Of a stretch of DNA of 64,000 bases, positions 32,378 through 44,500 are shown piece after piece. The notes beneath the pieces were generated by a model, which was given only the letters and a program-made list of their open reading frames with translations, did no database searches and was not told the origin of the DNA. The stretch is from positions 2,852,001 through 2,916,000 of the forward strand of contig JAGTXZ010000014.1 of the NCBI GenBank assembly GCA_018398575.1. The letters run 5' to 3'. A program made the position numbers and the translations under genes. The stretch comes from Ampelomyces quisqualis (lineage: Eukaryota; Ascomycota; Dothideomycetes; Pleosporales; Phaeosphaeriaceae). How positions within the stretch are numbered: position 1 is the first letter of the stretch; each line of letters begins with the position of its first letter.

Positions 32378-33755
32378 ATGGGATCGACGGCGAGGCTTGC
32401 ACGGTATGTAGACTCATCGTCCAATCGCATAGGCTGGCCTAGCTGCTAATGCACCATCCAATAGTGCGGCAGCATTGCCAAGAATAATTTCGGACGAAGG
32501 ACGAGTCTATCTAGCGCTCAGAAACATCATCAAGGGCGACGATGCTCGAATTCGCAGAGCGAAGTCTGTCCACAATTTTATCAGCAAGCAACAAGATCAG
32601 GCGGACATCAAACATCTCATTCAGCAGCGTACCTTGGAAGACCTGTGCCAGACAACCCAAAAGCTGCTGAGGGACGGCATCTTCGAGTCCACGTTGCAAG
32701 CCGAGTTACGCTTTCCCGAGATCTTTGACGCTTCTTCAAACAAAGAAGCAAAGCGTTCTGCACCCAAAAAAGCTACGGTAAAGAATAAGATCGTAGCCAT
32801 TCAGGTCCCGGCCGATGGACGGCAGACAAAGGCTGAGGCTTCTGTCCACACTACCACAGAGGATAAGATTGCTGCCAATAACGTCTCAGCCGAACGAGTG
32901 CGACGTCGGACCGCGGCCGCGATTGCTCCAGACAACATCACAAAGGAGCCCCTAGCTATTCAAATCCCAGCTCAGCCATGCCGAGCGGCAGCGAAGACTC
33001 TTGTCGATACTATCACAAATGGAGAATTTGACGAGAGTATCAACACGTATTCACTGTTTCCCATCTACCACCCATTCGAAATCCAGCACCGCTTGCTGAC
33101 CAAGATTCAATACATCCTCGAAAGATCCTGTTACGCCCTCGCTCAGGTCTATTTGCCTGACGTCCTCAAGGAAAGAGATTGGACTTGTGCCGAGGCTGTA
33201 GAGCTCAACATTTGGGCCAAAGTCTTTGTCCAACACCAAGAGAAACTCGATCCCGCCAGCATCTCCAAGCTAGGAAAACCCCTAGCAGACCTCTGCAATT
33301 CTATCGAGGAAATCCGTCACACGGCCGTACATCGTCTGCGTCTTCCGGCAAAGGACATGCTACAGTTCATTGTCGACGCTGAATCGCTCGCCAATTTATT
33401 CCATGACAAAGCTGGCCTCGATATCATCTCCAAGATTCGCCAACACGTGCAGAACTCTATTGAGGAACTCAAGTGCAACAAGAAAATGCTGAGATTACGC
33501 ACGGTCAGTGACAAAAGCCATTTCGAGGAAATGAGAGCCGAGCTGGACCGCCAAGAGCGCGAGGCACTGGAGACTACGATCAAGGACGACAGAGAATATA
33601 CGAAACTTGCTGGCACGAGACTGCAAGAGGCCCTCGAAGCGCCCGCGATGAGCACACAAGATTCCGACATTGCCACTAAAGAGGAGAGCTCGAATGAGGC
33701 TGGTGGCAAGGAGATGCAAGGACGCAAACGCACTGGAATCTGGACCTTGTGGTGA
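32378..33755 (+). CDS. Unknown fungal protein with HEPN-like Rx4H motif
   Basis: Two exons, 32378-32403 and 32465-33755, for 438 residues. The first exon gives MGSTARLAR and is joined in phase 2 to AAALPRIISDEGRVYLALRN; donor GTATGT and the CTGCTAATGC branch-like box are good. The N-terminal 75 residues are helical and basic, residues about 85-175 are disordered, and the C-terminal 240 residues are helical. In the latter, SIEEIRHTAVHRLRLPAKDM contains R-x4-H, preceded and followed by amphipathic helices, which resembles the active motif of HEPN domains. That assignment is my inference and no homologue search was possible. A coiled coil rich in Glu/Lys/Arg follows (residues about 340-400). The short basic N-terminus could also be a mitochondrial signal. 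Confidence 0.65.
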
Positions 33756-34489
33756 GGCTACATCTTTCGAGGAGAAATACCTGAAAACTTACAGAGTGTG
33801 CAAGAACCGCACACCGAACAAGTTTCGATGCGTATTTACTGACCGCATGATTCTGCAATTTGGAAAATATATAAGTAGCAATCTAGCTTGAGGTTCAATC
33901 TACAATAATGGGCTGTCCTTGCTTCTCTTCTTCCTATGGCTACATCCCACGTAGCCCAGTTGTCTTCTACATACTACTCTTCCCATTCATCTAACCCCTT
34001 TATTCCTTCCTCCCAACAATCCCCCTTTCACCTAGAGTCTCCGACCCGTTTAGAACACCACAAAGCAATTCTGAAAATCCGATAGTGTCGGCAATCTGCG
34101 TCATGACTTGATACCTTTCTAGCCCAGATATTACTAAATCCCATCTTCAGCCACTCTCCACACTGCGCCCAAAAGTACTGCACACCAACTTCTGTGCAAA
34201 GAAATGACCTGCGCGCACGCGCACACAAGGGGCATACATCAACCACCTCCATACACCACACTCCACATTCCATTCCCACCCACGCTCCACCCGCAGCAAC
34301 AATCCCTTCTTCTCCCTTTGGGATTGAACGAGTATTAGCTACCGTATATAGTCCAGTCCAGGTGTGTGATTCACGTACATATCCCATCTACGACAAACCA
34401 CAACAAACCACAACAAACCACAACAAACCACAACAAACCACAACAAACCACAACAAACCACAACAAACCACAACAAACCACAAGAAAAG

Positions 34490-34522
<33 letters not shown>

Positions 34523-35179
34523 ACAAAACAAAACAAAACAAAAGAAGAACAAAACGAACCGTGGTCTCACAACGTTCTCGGTAGCGCGTGCAGACTTGCC
34601 ATGGGTTGGCGTCAACGGCCCGTTAGCATACTATGGCATCACACCACCACGACAGCACAAGAGGAGCAAAGCCCCTCGACCACGAGTGGAGCAGGGTGGT
34701 GTTTGAACGCAGAATAGAAAACGCCGTGGGATGAGGAGAGGTAGCCCAGTGGTAAGAATTTTGGAGAGGTAGTGGTGGGCCCATTTCTCCTCTAGTCTTG
34801 CGACAAGAATTTATGCCTATTGTTATCCACATCCAACAGCTCAGGAGCTGGATTGGTAACAATGATAATCTAACCAAGTGATTACGCTTAGATAGCCCGC
34901 GTAGATAAAAGACCATCTCTCGCCTGGTTGTATGTAAGGGTGAAGAAGAACAGAACGCCATACCGCCCTGTGACCCCCCGCCGAACAATTTGGTATGTAC
35001 CGCATAAACAAAAAAGACAAACAAGCTAGAAAGCGAGACCTTACATGTGAGGATATCGCCTTCGCAGAAAAGACAATGCGCTGAACGAATCAAAAATGCC
35101 CGGGTTCCGTGAACACCAATGTGAAAAACAAAAAAGAGAGGCGAGTATATAAACCGCGCGTGTGTGGAGAGTTGAACAT
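33756..35179. other. Repeat-bearing intergenic region
   Basis: About 1.4 kb between the unknown gene and the ATG13 stop. It holds the simple repeats at 34391-34540, and pyrimidine-rich flanks. Frames across the repeat are artefacts of its regular composition. Confidence 0.5.
34391..34540. repeat. Compound simple repeat (10 bp, then 5 bp units)
   Basis: A 10 bp unit CAACAAACCA occurs eight times exactly from 34401 to 34480, preceded by one variant copy. A short GAAAA-type run (34484-34498) follows, then AAAAC units to about 34540. The plus strand has almost no G and the minus strand is G/T-rich with GG every 10 bp. Confidence 0.9.
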
Positions 35180-38033
35180 TCAGCGAGTCCACCCCGTTCC
35201 TCTCCGCCCACTCCCACTTCCCGAACTTGCTCCCCCTCTTGCCTCCTCCAGACTACGTCTACTCCCGCCTGCTCCAATCTCACTCATCTGGAACAACAAC
35301 GGCTCATCGTCATCGAGATTCGCTGCGCGAGAGTTGAAATTATACCGACTCTGTCGTTCTGTCGAGCTCGTGCCGCCGGTGGAGCCAGTTGCCAGACTAG
35401 TCGATGAGCCGGAGAAGAAGCCACCGCCTCGGGTGCGGAGGTTGGTGGAACGTTTGGCGGGACAGTTGGAAGCTGATGAGGGGCGTTGAAGATGATCGCG
35501 GGAGTTGGCGTCGCCAGACACTTGAATGTCGTGACTGGCGCTGGCCAGCGATTCGGTTTGCGCGAAAAGTCCGCTGGAGGTCAGGTCTGCACTGGTGATG
35601 CGTTGCAAGTCTCGTGCTCGATCAACTTCTTCGGCTGGCAGACTGGCGGCTCGAACGCCGAACATGTCTGGTTCGTCTTCGGGAAGGTTGCGATTCTGCT
35701 GGGCAACTGAACTCGATCTGCGAGGGTAGTTCCAGGGTCGTGGTGATAGTGGTATGTCGATGGCGGTTGTCCCGTCATCGCCTTCGCTCTGCTCTTCGAG
35801 ATTGACAGGGTCTTGCTCACGTGCTGAGCGACCGGCTCGACTTCGAATAGGTGCGTCGTAGTCGATGATGCTGTTTGCGCTCAGTCGAGAAGGAATGGCT
35901 GGTGTATGGGGAGTATGTGGTGAAATGGGCTTCCCTGGAGATGAGGCAGTCGATATAGATGTGCCGGCGATCATTGCAGGGACGCTCGACAATTGTCGAC
36001 TCGAGGACGACGACGAGCGGTGCAGCATCGTCGAAGAAGAGACCGAGTCGGAAAGGGCTGTGTGGGAGTCCCTCATACGCTGGTACTTTCCGAGCTGAGC
36101 GGTAGTCTTGCGCATGGATGCATCCCGTGCAGCATTATCGCTGCGATTGAAGCTCCTGAGATCCTTCTTGGACTCGAGCAGTTTCAAGAAATCCGAAATG
36201 TTCTCGTCGTCTGTCCTGACTTCTCCCGAGCTTCCACCTTCGCCCTCATTCAGGGTGTCGGAATTTCGCTGCACCGATGAAGTGGCACTACCCTTTCCAC
36301 TACTCAAGTTGTCGTCTTCAGTTTTGCTGCCACCTCCCGACGAGAATTTGCTTCTCCGATGACCAAAGCTGCTGCTGTACCGTGTTATCGGTGCAGGCTT
36401 CGGCGAGCTTGATGCCGAGGAGGCAATAGCAGTCTCGTTGGGTAGTGAAGGTGCACGCAAAGCTGCTTGGGGTAGTGCGTTCAACGACGTCCGATTTCGC
36501 GGTTGATTTAGGCTGCTCGGAGCGACAGTCCTGCCGAACGAACTGCTCGGCCGACCAAGTGAGCTTCCTGGCGAAGATGGGACAATCAGACCGGGAGCAG
36601 GTGATGATGACAGCGAGCCGGCCTTGAATGGTTGGAACGAGACAGAGGTTCGTCGTTGGTACGATGGCGTTTCGGTTGAGCGAAAGGACGACTTGGATCC
36701 CTGTGCAGTCCGATGATTGGGAGGGAGCTTTTGGGGACGTGTTTCGGTAGGTGAAGAAGAGGGCATGTCTCGGGCTGCACGGAGGGCTGATATCGGGCTT
36801 GTTCCGGTTGGGGGGCCGACTTGATGGAAAGTCGATAAACTGCCGTAAGCTTGTCCGACGTCGGGGGTTTCCTGTGCGTTCAACTTGTTAACCGGCAATG
36901 ATCCGGGCACTTGAACCACACGAGATTTTTGGTCATGGTACGTGTCGTCCAAGCCCATAAACTGCGAACTCAGCAGCGATTCAGAATCGTCAACACTGAA
37001 CTCGCAAGCCTCGCGATACTCGACAGACACGGAGAGTGGACCAGCAGGCGAATTGGTTGAGCCGAAATGCCTGGTAGTGGTCACGGGGTCTTGTGACGAG
37101 GACGGAAACAGTGGTAGGCTAAGAGTGTCGGGGTGCGGATTTCTGAAATCGCGGTTTGTGACGCGGTAATTGAGTTTGAGGGAAGCATGGCTCGCGGGCT
37201 GTTTTGCCATGCTCTTGTTGTATCTGAAGGCTGGGAGCAGGCGCAGATTGGCGTAGAGTGATCGGAACAAGACGACGGCCTTTTTGTACACATTCGGCAA
37301 GGGCTCGGTGAGATGGGACGGATGCACCGAGTCCTTGTCTCCCACGTAGATCTTCCAGCGCTCGACGAGGAGCTGCGTAGGCCTCGTGCTTGGGCTGGAG
37401 CGCGAGGCTGGCTCGGCAGCGTTGAGAGCAGCGGCAACATCCCACCTCTTGCCCTCGTCGTCGTGTATGACCAGCGACTGCTTGTGGCCCAGCCCTGAGA
37501 TGTCCAGGTAGACTTCGATGAAGAGGGGCGGGTGCTGGCCGGCCATGGCGTCCATGGTCTTCCACTCGGTGAGGCGTTGCTGCAGGTCGTCGCTGTCTTC
37601 GAGGATGACGTTGAACTGGGCGTGTTAGTCGTGTGCATGAGAAGCAGAGAGGCGGCACGGACCCATTTGTTCTGGCGGAGCTCTCCGATCTTGTTGAAGC
37701 TCTGTGGGAGGATGACGCGAGACGAGACGATGCTGAGGGCAGCTTTGGTGAAGAAGTTCTGTGCAGGTCAGCATGCAACCATGTCCGTGGTGGGCCGTGC
37801 ATTGTGGTAGGTACCTGGATGACCTGGTTGATCCTCTGGTACTGGCGCGGGTCCGTCTCGGCCATGGGCTCGCCCCTGGACATGTCGTCGTCGCCGTCGC
37901 CGTCGTCGGTGCTGCGGTCGCTGTAGGGCGGGGCGTCCACGTAATGCCGCTGATTGTTTGTCCGCGAGGGGTTGGTTTGCAGGCTGCTGGCGGGCGAGGC
38001 TGTCCGCGGCGACGGGCGCTGGTAGGGGTGCAT
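35180..38033 (-). CDS. ATG13: Autophagy protein Atg13
   Basis: Three exons: 38033-37815, 37758-37663 and 37615-35180, for 916 residues. Atg13 is the regulatory subunit of the Atg1 kinase complex, whose assembly at the phagophore site is blocked by TORC1 phosphorylation. After a disordered start (MHPYQRPSPRTASPAS), the HORMA domain begins near residue 60 (QRINQVIQNFFTKAALSIV) and includes WKTMDAMAGQHPPLFIEVYL, LLVERWKIYVGD and LYANLRLLPAFRYNK, ending near residue 300. The remaining 600 residues are Ser/Pro-rich and disordered, as in other fungal Atg13 proteins, and include the stretch NISDFLKLLESKKDLRSF that may bind a partner. Introns are 56 and 47 nt. Confidence 0.93.
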
Positions 38034-38960
38034 GGTGGCAGGCCTCCTGCAGGTACGGCAGGCGCGGTGGACGTGTGTATGGTATGCTGGCTTATCGTTG
38101 GGGCGGGAACAGGCGAGTCCTGGTGGTAGCCATCACGAGTGCAGCGGGGGTCAGTGTGTCTTGCAGAAGACGGGTCAGCCGCGGTATAGGGAACACAGGC
38201 CCACAGGGTGCACGAGGGGTGACGGTGCCTGAGGCTGGGGGTGGAGGCGGGGGGCGGAGGCGGTGGTGTGGGTGGAGATGGCGATGGCGGTGGTGTGGGT
38301 GGAGATGGGGATGGCGGTGACGATGGCGATGGATGGAGATGAGGTTGAGCACCCTACTGATGCTGGGGTGCTGGGATGCTGGGATGCTGGGTCTGGCAGC
38401 CGGGCGGCAGTGATGGACTCTGGACAGTCAAAGAGTGTTGAGGCGCATGGGACTCAGAGGCGTGGAGTCACGAGCAACGTGCGAGTGACGCTTATGGCCA
38501 TGGCAACATCCATATGACCCCAGCTCCAGACCAGGGCCTGACGTGACCAGATAAGCAGGCAGCTGCTACTACGTACTTATGGACGTAGTACAGGAAACAC
38601 CCCCAAACAGATGCAATCAACATACCATACTACATAAATACCGCTTGACATGGTGGTATCATCTGTATGGCCCGGGGATGCGCATCCCGAAGCCGCTCTC
38701 TTCTCGCCCAGCCATTCCAGCGCCATCTCACGCCATTCGCTCCGAAGATGAGTGAAGCGACTGCCTACACTTGGGTACAAGCACACACGCACATGCACCG
38801 TCCCTTTATGAATCGTGTCATATTGTGTTCCTGTCATGGTGGACTTAGACTCCGTACTCCGTAGGGGCTGCCTAGTTGTATCCCCGAGCAGTGGGAGACT
38901 CTTCGCCTCGGTACCCCGCCCCACTCCGCTCGCACGGACCCGCTCCCGCCAAGCCTCCGC
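38034..38960. other. ATG13 upstream region
   Basis: About 0.9 kb of promoter-side sequence of ATG13, also flanking the 3' end of the small secreted protein gene. It holds a G-rich tandem repeat, a short GCTGGGAT-type repeat at 38361-38391, and a TACTCCGTA motif pair near 38850-38864. No gene is supported. Confidence 0.5.
38261..38332. repeat. 27 bp G-rich tandem repeat
   Basis: Two near-identical 27 bp units begin CGGTGGTGTGGGTGGAGATG at 38261 and 38288 with one difference, followed by a partial unit to 38332. They lie 230-300 bp upstream of the ATG13 start codon. Confidence 0.75.
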
Positions 38961-39427
38961 CTAGTCTGCGTGGGACGGGCCTCTGGTAGGCGGAATCGGT
39001 ACCCACCCCTCCGCAACCAATTCCTCCTCCTTCTCACTCTCCACACACTTGGCCTCGCGCCCTTTCGACATGCCTGTCCCCCAGAATATTAGCAAAGCCT
39101 GATCCACACTGGACAACCCCGCGGCAGCGAGAGAGATGGGATCTAGTTACTCACAAAGAGGCTGAAACCATTCACACTCCTCCGTACCTTGCCACATCCC
39201 GAACTGACACTGCATCACCGCAGGCCAGGTGCTCCCATCGCTTCCGTCCCTGAGATATCCTGTGCGTCCTTTGTTAGTCCATCTAGGATTTAAAAATGCG
39301 TGGGCAAGAGAATATCTGCACACGTACCGCATTTGTAGCGGCCTTCGGAGCAGCGGTCGACGTGATCGTATTTCGCCAAGATGGCGCTGGGGAGCGCGAC
39401 GAGCGCGACGAGTGCGTTGAAATGCAT
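38961..39427 (-). CDS. Small secreted six-cysteine protein 1
   Basis: Three exons: 39427-39328, 39259-39155 and 39073-38961, for 105 residues. It is too split to be seen as one open frame. A signal peptide (MHFNALVALVALPSAILA) is followed by DRCSEGRYKCG, then VMQCQFGMWQGTEECEWF and PLCMSKGREAKC, making six cysteines, and an acidic C-terminus. Intron 1 lies after the second Cys; intron 2 (donor GTGAGT) splits the TGC codon of the fifth Cys. Protein 2, 0.46 kb upstream on the same strand, has introns at the same places and a matching C-x3-W-x3-E-x-C block. The likely product is an apoplastic disulfide-bonded protein, possibly an effector or antimicrobial peptide; this is inference. Confidence 0.75.
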
Positions 39428-39890
39428 GGTTGGTGCTGGGGATTTGATGCGTTGTTTGGATGGAGGGAAGAAGAGAGTGGACGAGGACGAGGGGGTTTAT
39501 ATATGTGTCCAGAGGATGGGTAGAAGGGGTTCTTTGAGAGTAGGTCAGGCTGTTGGCTATGGGTTCCATGGTACGCGCATGAAGAGTTTTGACTTTTTTT
39601 TTGTCTACTAGGTTAGGACTTTGTCGAAATATTGCTCATAGTTTCAAAGACATAGGCGATGATAAGTTCCGTGGTACGTCGCGTGGCCAAGTATGTTTTG
39701 GTGGTTGAGTGCGGAGAAAGGGGAGGGAGTTTGGTAGCGATGTTGTATTTTCACAATCAATTCGCCCCCTCTGGGGAGTTCAACAGCGAACATCATCGTC
39801 AATATTCCAGTGTCACAGTAAGCAAGGAGGCTAAACTCTATCACGTCCTATGCATGTGTTGCCCCCCGTCTCGTCCCCACCATTTATCTC
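39428..39890. other. Spacer between the two small secreted protein genes
   Basis: These 463 bp hold the promoter of secreted protein 1 and the 3' flank of secreted protein 2. Nothing else is recognisable. Confidence 0.45.
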
Positions 39891-40379
39891 CTATGCCTTG
39901 AACTCAACCTCAACCTCCTGCTCCTGCTGCTCCTCCCGCGGAATCTTCGGCGGCTTCGCCGGATGCCCATACGTACCCGAGCACATGGCCAGCGGAAACG
40001 GTACGCCTACACCACTTGATCAGCCTCCTCGGATCCCCCAGTCAATCACATCATGAACATGTCAGAAAGGAGAGGATGAACTTACAATACGCACCCTTCA
40101 AACACTTCTCCACGAGTTGCCATTTTCCGCCGCGGCAAATGACTACGGAGTTGCGCGGGTTCCAGAGAACGCTGGAATGTCCGGGCGTTTCAATAGATAC
40201 GTCAGTAAACGAGTTGAGAAGATGGCGCGCACGGAAAGTGAGGGCGGTGATGGAGATCACTTACTGCAGGCTGTTGTGCCTTCGTTGGCAGAGGTGCAAG
40301 GGCCGCGTTCACTTGCGCTTTCGTCGGCAGCGAAGACGCCGGCGAAGAGGGCGAGGAGGATGGTGATGGTGAACTTCAT
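39891..40379 (-). CDS. Small secreted six-cysteine protein 2
   Basis: Three exons: 40379-40261, 40171-40086 and 40006-39891, for 106 residues. The signal peptide is MKFTITILLALFAGVFA. The mature part has GPCTSANEGTTAC, then VVICRGGKWQLVEKC, GAYC and LAMC, six cysteines, and an acidic Glu/Gln-rich tail. The first donor must be GTGATC at 40260; the stronger-looking GTAAGT four bases upstream puts exon 2 in a frame that stops early and loses the conserved C-x3-W-x3-E-x-C block. Intron 2 (donor GTAAGT) splits the TGC codon of the fifth Cys, exactly as in protein 1. The pair is therefore a tandem duplicate. Role inferred as secreted effector-like; there is no direct evidence. Confidence 0.75.
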
Positions 40380-41562
40380 TTTGATGGCGAGGTTGGAAAG
40401 TGTGGTCAAGTTTGCTTGGGATCTTGAGGTCTGCCACGGTGTTGAAGGGATGGACTCGATGGAGAGAAATCGGAGAGGAACAGGAAAGGAGCATTTTTAT
40501 ATGGAAGAGAGAGACTGTTAGATAATTTTGGAGTGGTGCTTTTGGGTGTACCGTGGTAGCAGAGGGAAATGCACAAAAAAGGGTCCAACTTGAACTGCTT
40601 GATTCTTGGCATCCTCCAGGCTGTCTTTCAGGTGTGCTAAGAATGTGATGGTCACAGGCCAATGTCTTCGTCAGGAGGGTTCTTGAGATTTCCACGTTGA
40701 CGTCTGCACGCCAAGTCAGCCTTGCTAGGCACGTATCCGGTGCTCACCGCCATGTGGAAAGCCGTGCAGTATATAGCAGGGCGATTCCCAACCACTGCAC
40801 CATCTTCGTCCCTTTGCGATTCCGTCGCGGTGCCGAGGCTGACAATCTCATGACTCCAGCCGTTTTCCGTTGTCATGTTAGCACGCATTCCACTGTCATC
40901 ATGTTGGCCTCCGAAAAGCGATGGAGCGACCCCGTGTCGCGCATGGCCAGCCGTGATTGGCTGAGACGAGACATGGTGTAGACATCCCCCACAATCAGCA
41001 CAATCAAGCGTGTTACTCGCAGAACAGCACGCAGACGAACGCATACAAGTGGCCTGCTGCCTCGCCACTGTAGGAAGACGAACCGCATCGCCCTGACTCA
41101 CCGCCACGAACAGCGACAGCTCCAGGCGCATTATCGCCTCGGCACCCGCACTCCGTCATCGATAGGTACCGCCCGCACACCCGCCCGAATATACCAGATA
41201 GCCACAGTCGCACCTTCCATAGACACCTTCCCCCCACACGCACCTGCCTCGTCGCCTACTCATAGCATCCTGCCTCCTCACCAATCGGCCGTCTGCCTCA
41301 CGCTTTCGGCTTCGTAGTGAATTCTTCTCCGACGGCATCCCCGCGAACATCTTGCCACCCTCACTACGCGCATTCGCACACGACACCCCATTCATCCTCC
41401 TTCCTGAGCCACACAACGCCGGCCACCCGGGTCCGGCGCTCCTTCCCTTGGAGTCTTCCCCAGCTTCACAGCCAGCACCTTTAAACACGCTTCGGCCCGC
41501 TGAGGTTGGGGGCGAGGTGTTACCTGTAGAAGTTTCGGTTCACTCCTGCACATTCTCGGCAC
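40380..41562. other. Divergent intergenic region
   Basis: About 1.2 kb between secreted protein 2 and the ankyrin-RCC1-BTB gene. A minus-strand frame at 40652-41131 starts with a hydrophobic stretch and has several Cys, but I could not fit it to a convincing gene. The plus-strand side is CT/CA-rich, as expected of a fungal 5' leader. Confidence 0.45.
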
Positions 41563-44500
41563 ATGAGCGGATATCTGTGGAAATATTACCTCGAAGATGA
41601 TGTCGACAACTTCCGGCATGTTCTCTCGACCACCACGCATACAGGCCGCGGGGCAACACCCAAGAGCTATGCGGGCTGGCAGAGCGCGGCAGCGGTGAAT
41701 AGCAGCCCAGGAAGCTACGGTGCTTCACCCATGCCCAGCGGAAAAGCGCGCAAGGTAGGCCTGGCCGCAGCTGCGTCCATAAGTCGCGCAGACATCAACA
41801 GCCGCGATCCGACTGGCCTGACGATTCTGCACCATGCGGCGTCTTCATCAGCTGCAAGCGCCGTAGACTTTGCGCAGGCGCTTCTCGAGCATCCGTGGTC
41901 CGATTTGTATATCCAGGACATCGAGAATGGTTGGACTCCGCTGCACAGAGCCTTCTACTTTGGCAACATTGCCATCGCTCGCCTCATCCTGAACCGTGAC
42001 ACACAAGACATATTGGGCCGCGGCTCTGCTGGATTCAACCAGCATGCGAGAGGCCTAGTGAAGATCAAGGACAAGGAGGGTTACGGCCCTCTAGATTTGT
42101 TCTCGATGACCATCAAGGACCGAACATTGCGACCGGAAGAGTCACCTTTGCTGGACTTGGACTCTGACGATGACATGGCGCACGGAGATAGCGGCGACGT
42201 TCACGACGACATGCGCAAGTCCTTGATTACCCCGCCAGTACTGCTTGGTGGAGATGAAGTCTACACGTTTGGCAGCAATAAGAACGTCACTCTGGGCTTC
42301 GGCGACCAAGACGACCGTCAGTTCCCTGAGCGCATCGTGTTGAGGCGACCGGATCACCTACTCCAGAGGTTTTACAGGGAGCACCGTGAGCGACAGAATC
42401 ACTACTGGGTCACGATGGGATTGCCGCTCCTGGATTGCGGACTTGTACAGCCAAAGGGCATCGTTGATCTTCCGATCCACATTCGTAACACGCCGATTGT
42501 GATTCAGGATGTGCAAATGTCTAAATTACATACTGCTATCTTGACAACCGATCCCATCTCGAACCTCTACATGTGTGGACATGGTCCTGGTGGTCGTTTG
42601 GGGACTGGTACCGAGACAACGAGATACCAGTTCACTTGCATAGAAAGTGGTGGATTGGGTCAAAAAAAGGTCGCTGCAGTATCCCTGGGCCAGAACCATA
42701 CATTGGCCATCACCGACGAGGGGGAGATTTATTCGTGGGGAAATAATGCCTTTGGTCAGCTGGGGTACGCTCTTCCAAAACCCGCTTTAAAAGACGATGA
42801 TCCAATCTCCACCATTCCGCGGCAGATTTTCGGACCTCTGAAGCGTGAGATGGTTACCGGTATTGCAGCCTCAAGGATCCACTCCGTGTTACATACGACG
42901 ACATCTTTGTACACGTTTGGAAAGAATGAGGGTCAGCTGGGCATTGTTGATTCTGATGCGCGATCGCTCGAGATGCAGATCATCCCGCGCAGGATCGCAG
43001 CCTCGCTTTTTTCAAGCCCCATTCTGTCCGTGTCTGCCATCGATGGTGCCTCGATATGCCTACTCGAGAATCGTGAAGTTTGGGTGTTTGCCAACTACGG
43101 CTACTCTAAGCTGAGCTTCCCTCTCGATGGCTTCACAAGCAACTTTCTCAAGGAAAGCTGGTTGACAACCAAGTATGACACCACGCCAAACAAGATTAAG
43201 AAGATCACCTCTGGAGGCGACACGATATGTGCGCTCTCAACGTCAGGCGAGGTGTTCACAGTTGCCCTCAGTCGGCGCGTGGAGGGCTCACAGGACGTTG
43301 GGACTTCTACAACCAACCCTAAGCAGATACGCGGCGCGCTCTCTGCACCTTACCGTATATGGTCTTCGCAGAAGAGTCACATGGCAGCAAGAGACGTTGG
43401 AGTTGATCAAGATGGATCCATCATACTGACGACGGACGTCGGCAGCGTGTGGAGACGGACCAAACGAGCTACCATCAAGAACGCAAACATCAAAGGCGTG
43501 TCAGAAATCAATCCGAAGGACTACAAGTTTCAGCGTGTACCTGGGCTCACCCGGGTCATTGCGGTGCGCGCATCGGCGTTCGGAGCTTATGCGGCAGTGC
43601 GAAAGGACTGCGATGTTACAAGAAATCAGATAGGTGTCGATGAGCCTAGTCTCTGGGAAAACATTTCGCCTCTGCTCTCATTCGATGGAATGAAGAATTA
43701 CGAAGAGACTTCTGATGACGAGGATCCTGAACCTCGATTTTGGACCCGCCGCGCAGATACTCAAGCTCTTCGCAAGCGCGTATTGAAGTCCAAGGATCTA
43801 GAGAAAGAAGTCACGGACGTTCTCCGCGAGTCTGCTGCGTCCACTGAACACACCTACGACTTGCTCTTGGGTACGACTTCTTCGGATGTTCGGCTTCCGC
43901 TTCACGAGTTCATGCTCTCTGGACGAAGTCGAACCTTCCGACAAGCCTTGCTCGAGTTCCGCGCCCGCAACGAGGAGACTATCCTTCCGGATTTGTTAAC
44001 CATCAAGGGGGATGGTGACTATACCTTGGCGCTCTTTCATGGCCTGGATTTCTTGACAATCTTCAACATAGTCCTCTACGTATACACAGATTCTATCGTT
44101 GACTTCTGGAACGTCACTCGACATTACCCCACGCTAGCGTACAGGTATCGCACGGTCCGAATCGAAGTTCTGAAGGTCGCTTCTCGGCTCGAAATGAAGC
44201 AGTTGGAACCAGCTGTGCGCCAAATGGTTAACCCAAAAAAATCGTTACACATGGACCTGGAATTGGCAATCAAGGAAACTGCTTTCTACGATAGCGGCGA
44301 TGTCATTGTGGATCTCGCAGATGGAGAGATGCTTCTCCACTCGGACATCATGTGCCAACGTTGCCCGTTCTTCGAGGGTCTTTTCAGAGGAAGGGCTGGG
44401 GGCCAATGGCTTGCTGGCCGACGTACGGAAGAGTCGTCGCTCGTTCGGATTGACTTGACCCATGTTGAGACTCATCTTTTCAAGCTCGTGGTCCGCCATC

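Noticed and set aside
34366..34584. CRISPR-like regular repeats
   Set aside because: Units are contiguous 10 bp simple repeats with no spacers; this is a satellite in a eukaryote.
34740..34810. tRNA-like D-arm text (GTAGCCCAGTGGTAAG)
   Set aside because: No matching acceptor stem, anticodon arm or GTTCGA-type T arm follows.
40172..40264. Frameshift in secreted protein 2 between exons 1 and 2
   Set aside because: The GTAAGT donor gives a broken frame, but using GTGATC four bases later restores the conserved Cys block, so the gene is probably intact.
40652..41131. Minus-strand 159-codon frame with hydrophobic start and Cys cluster
   Set aside because: The hydrophobic start is weak, the only nearby intron would be 34 nt, and the later part has no natural composition. 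It could be re-examined with transcripts.
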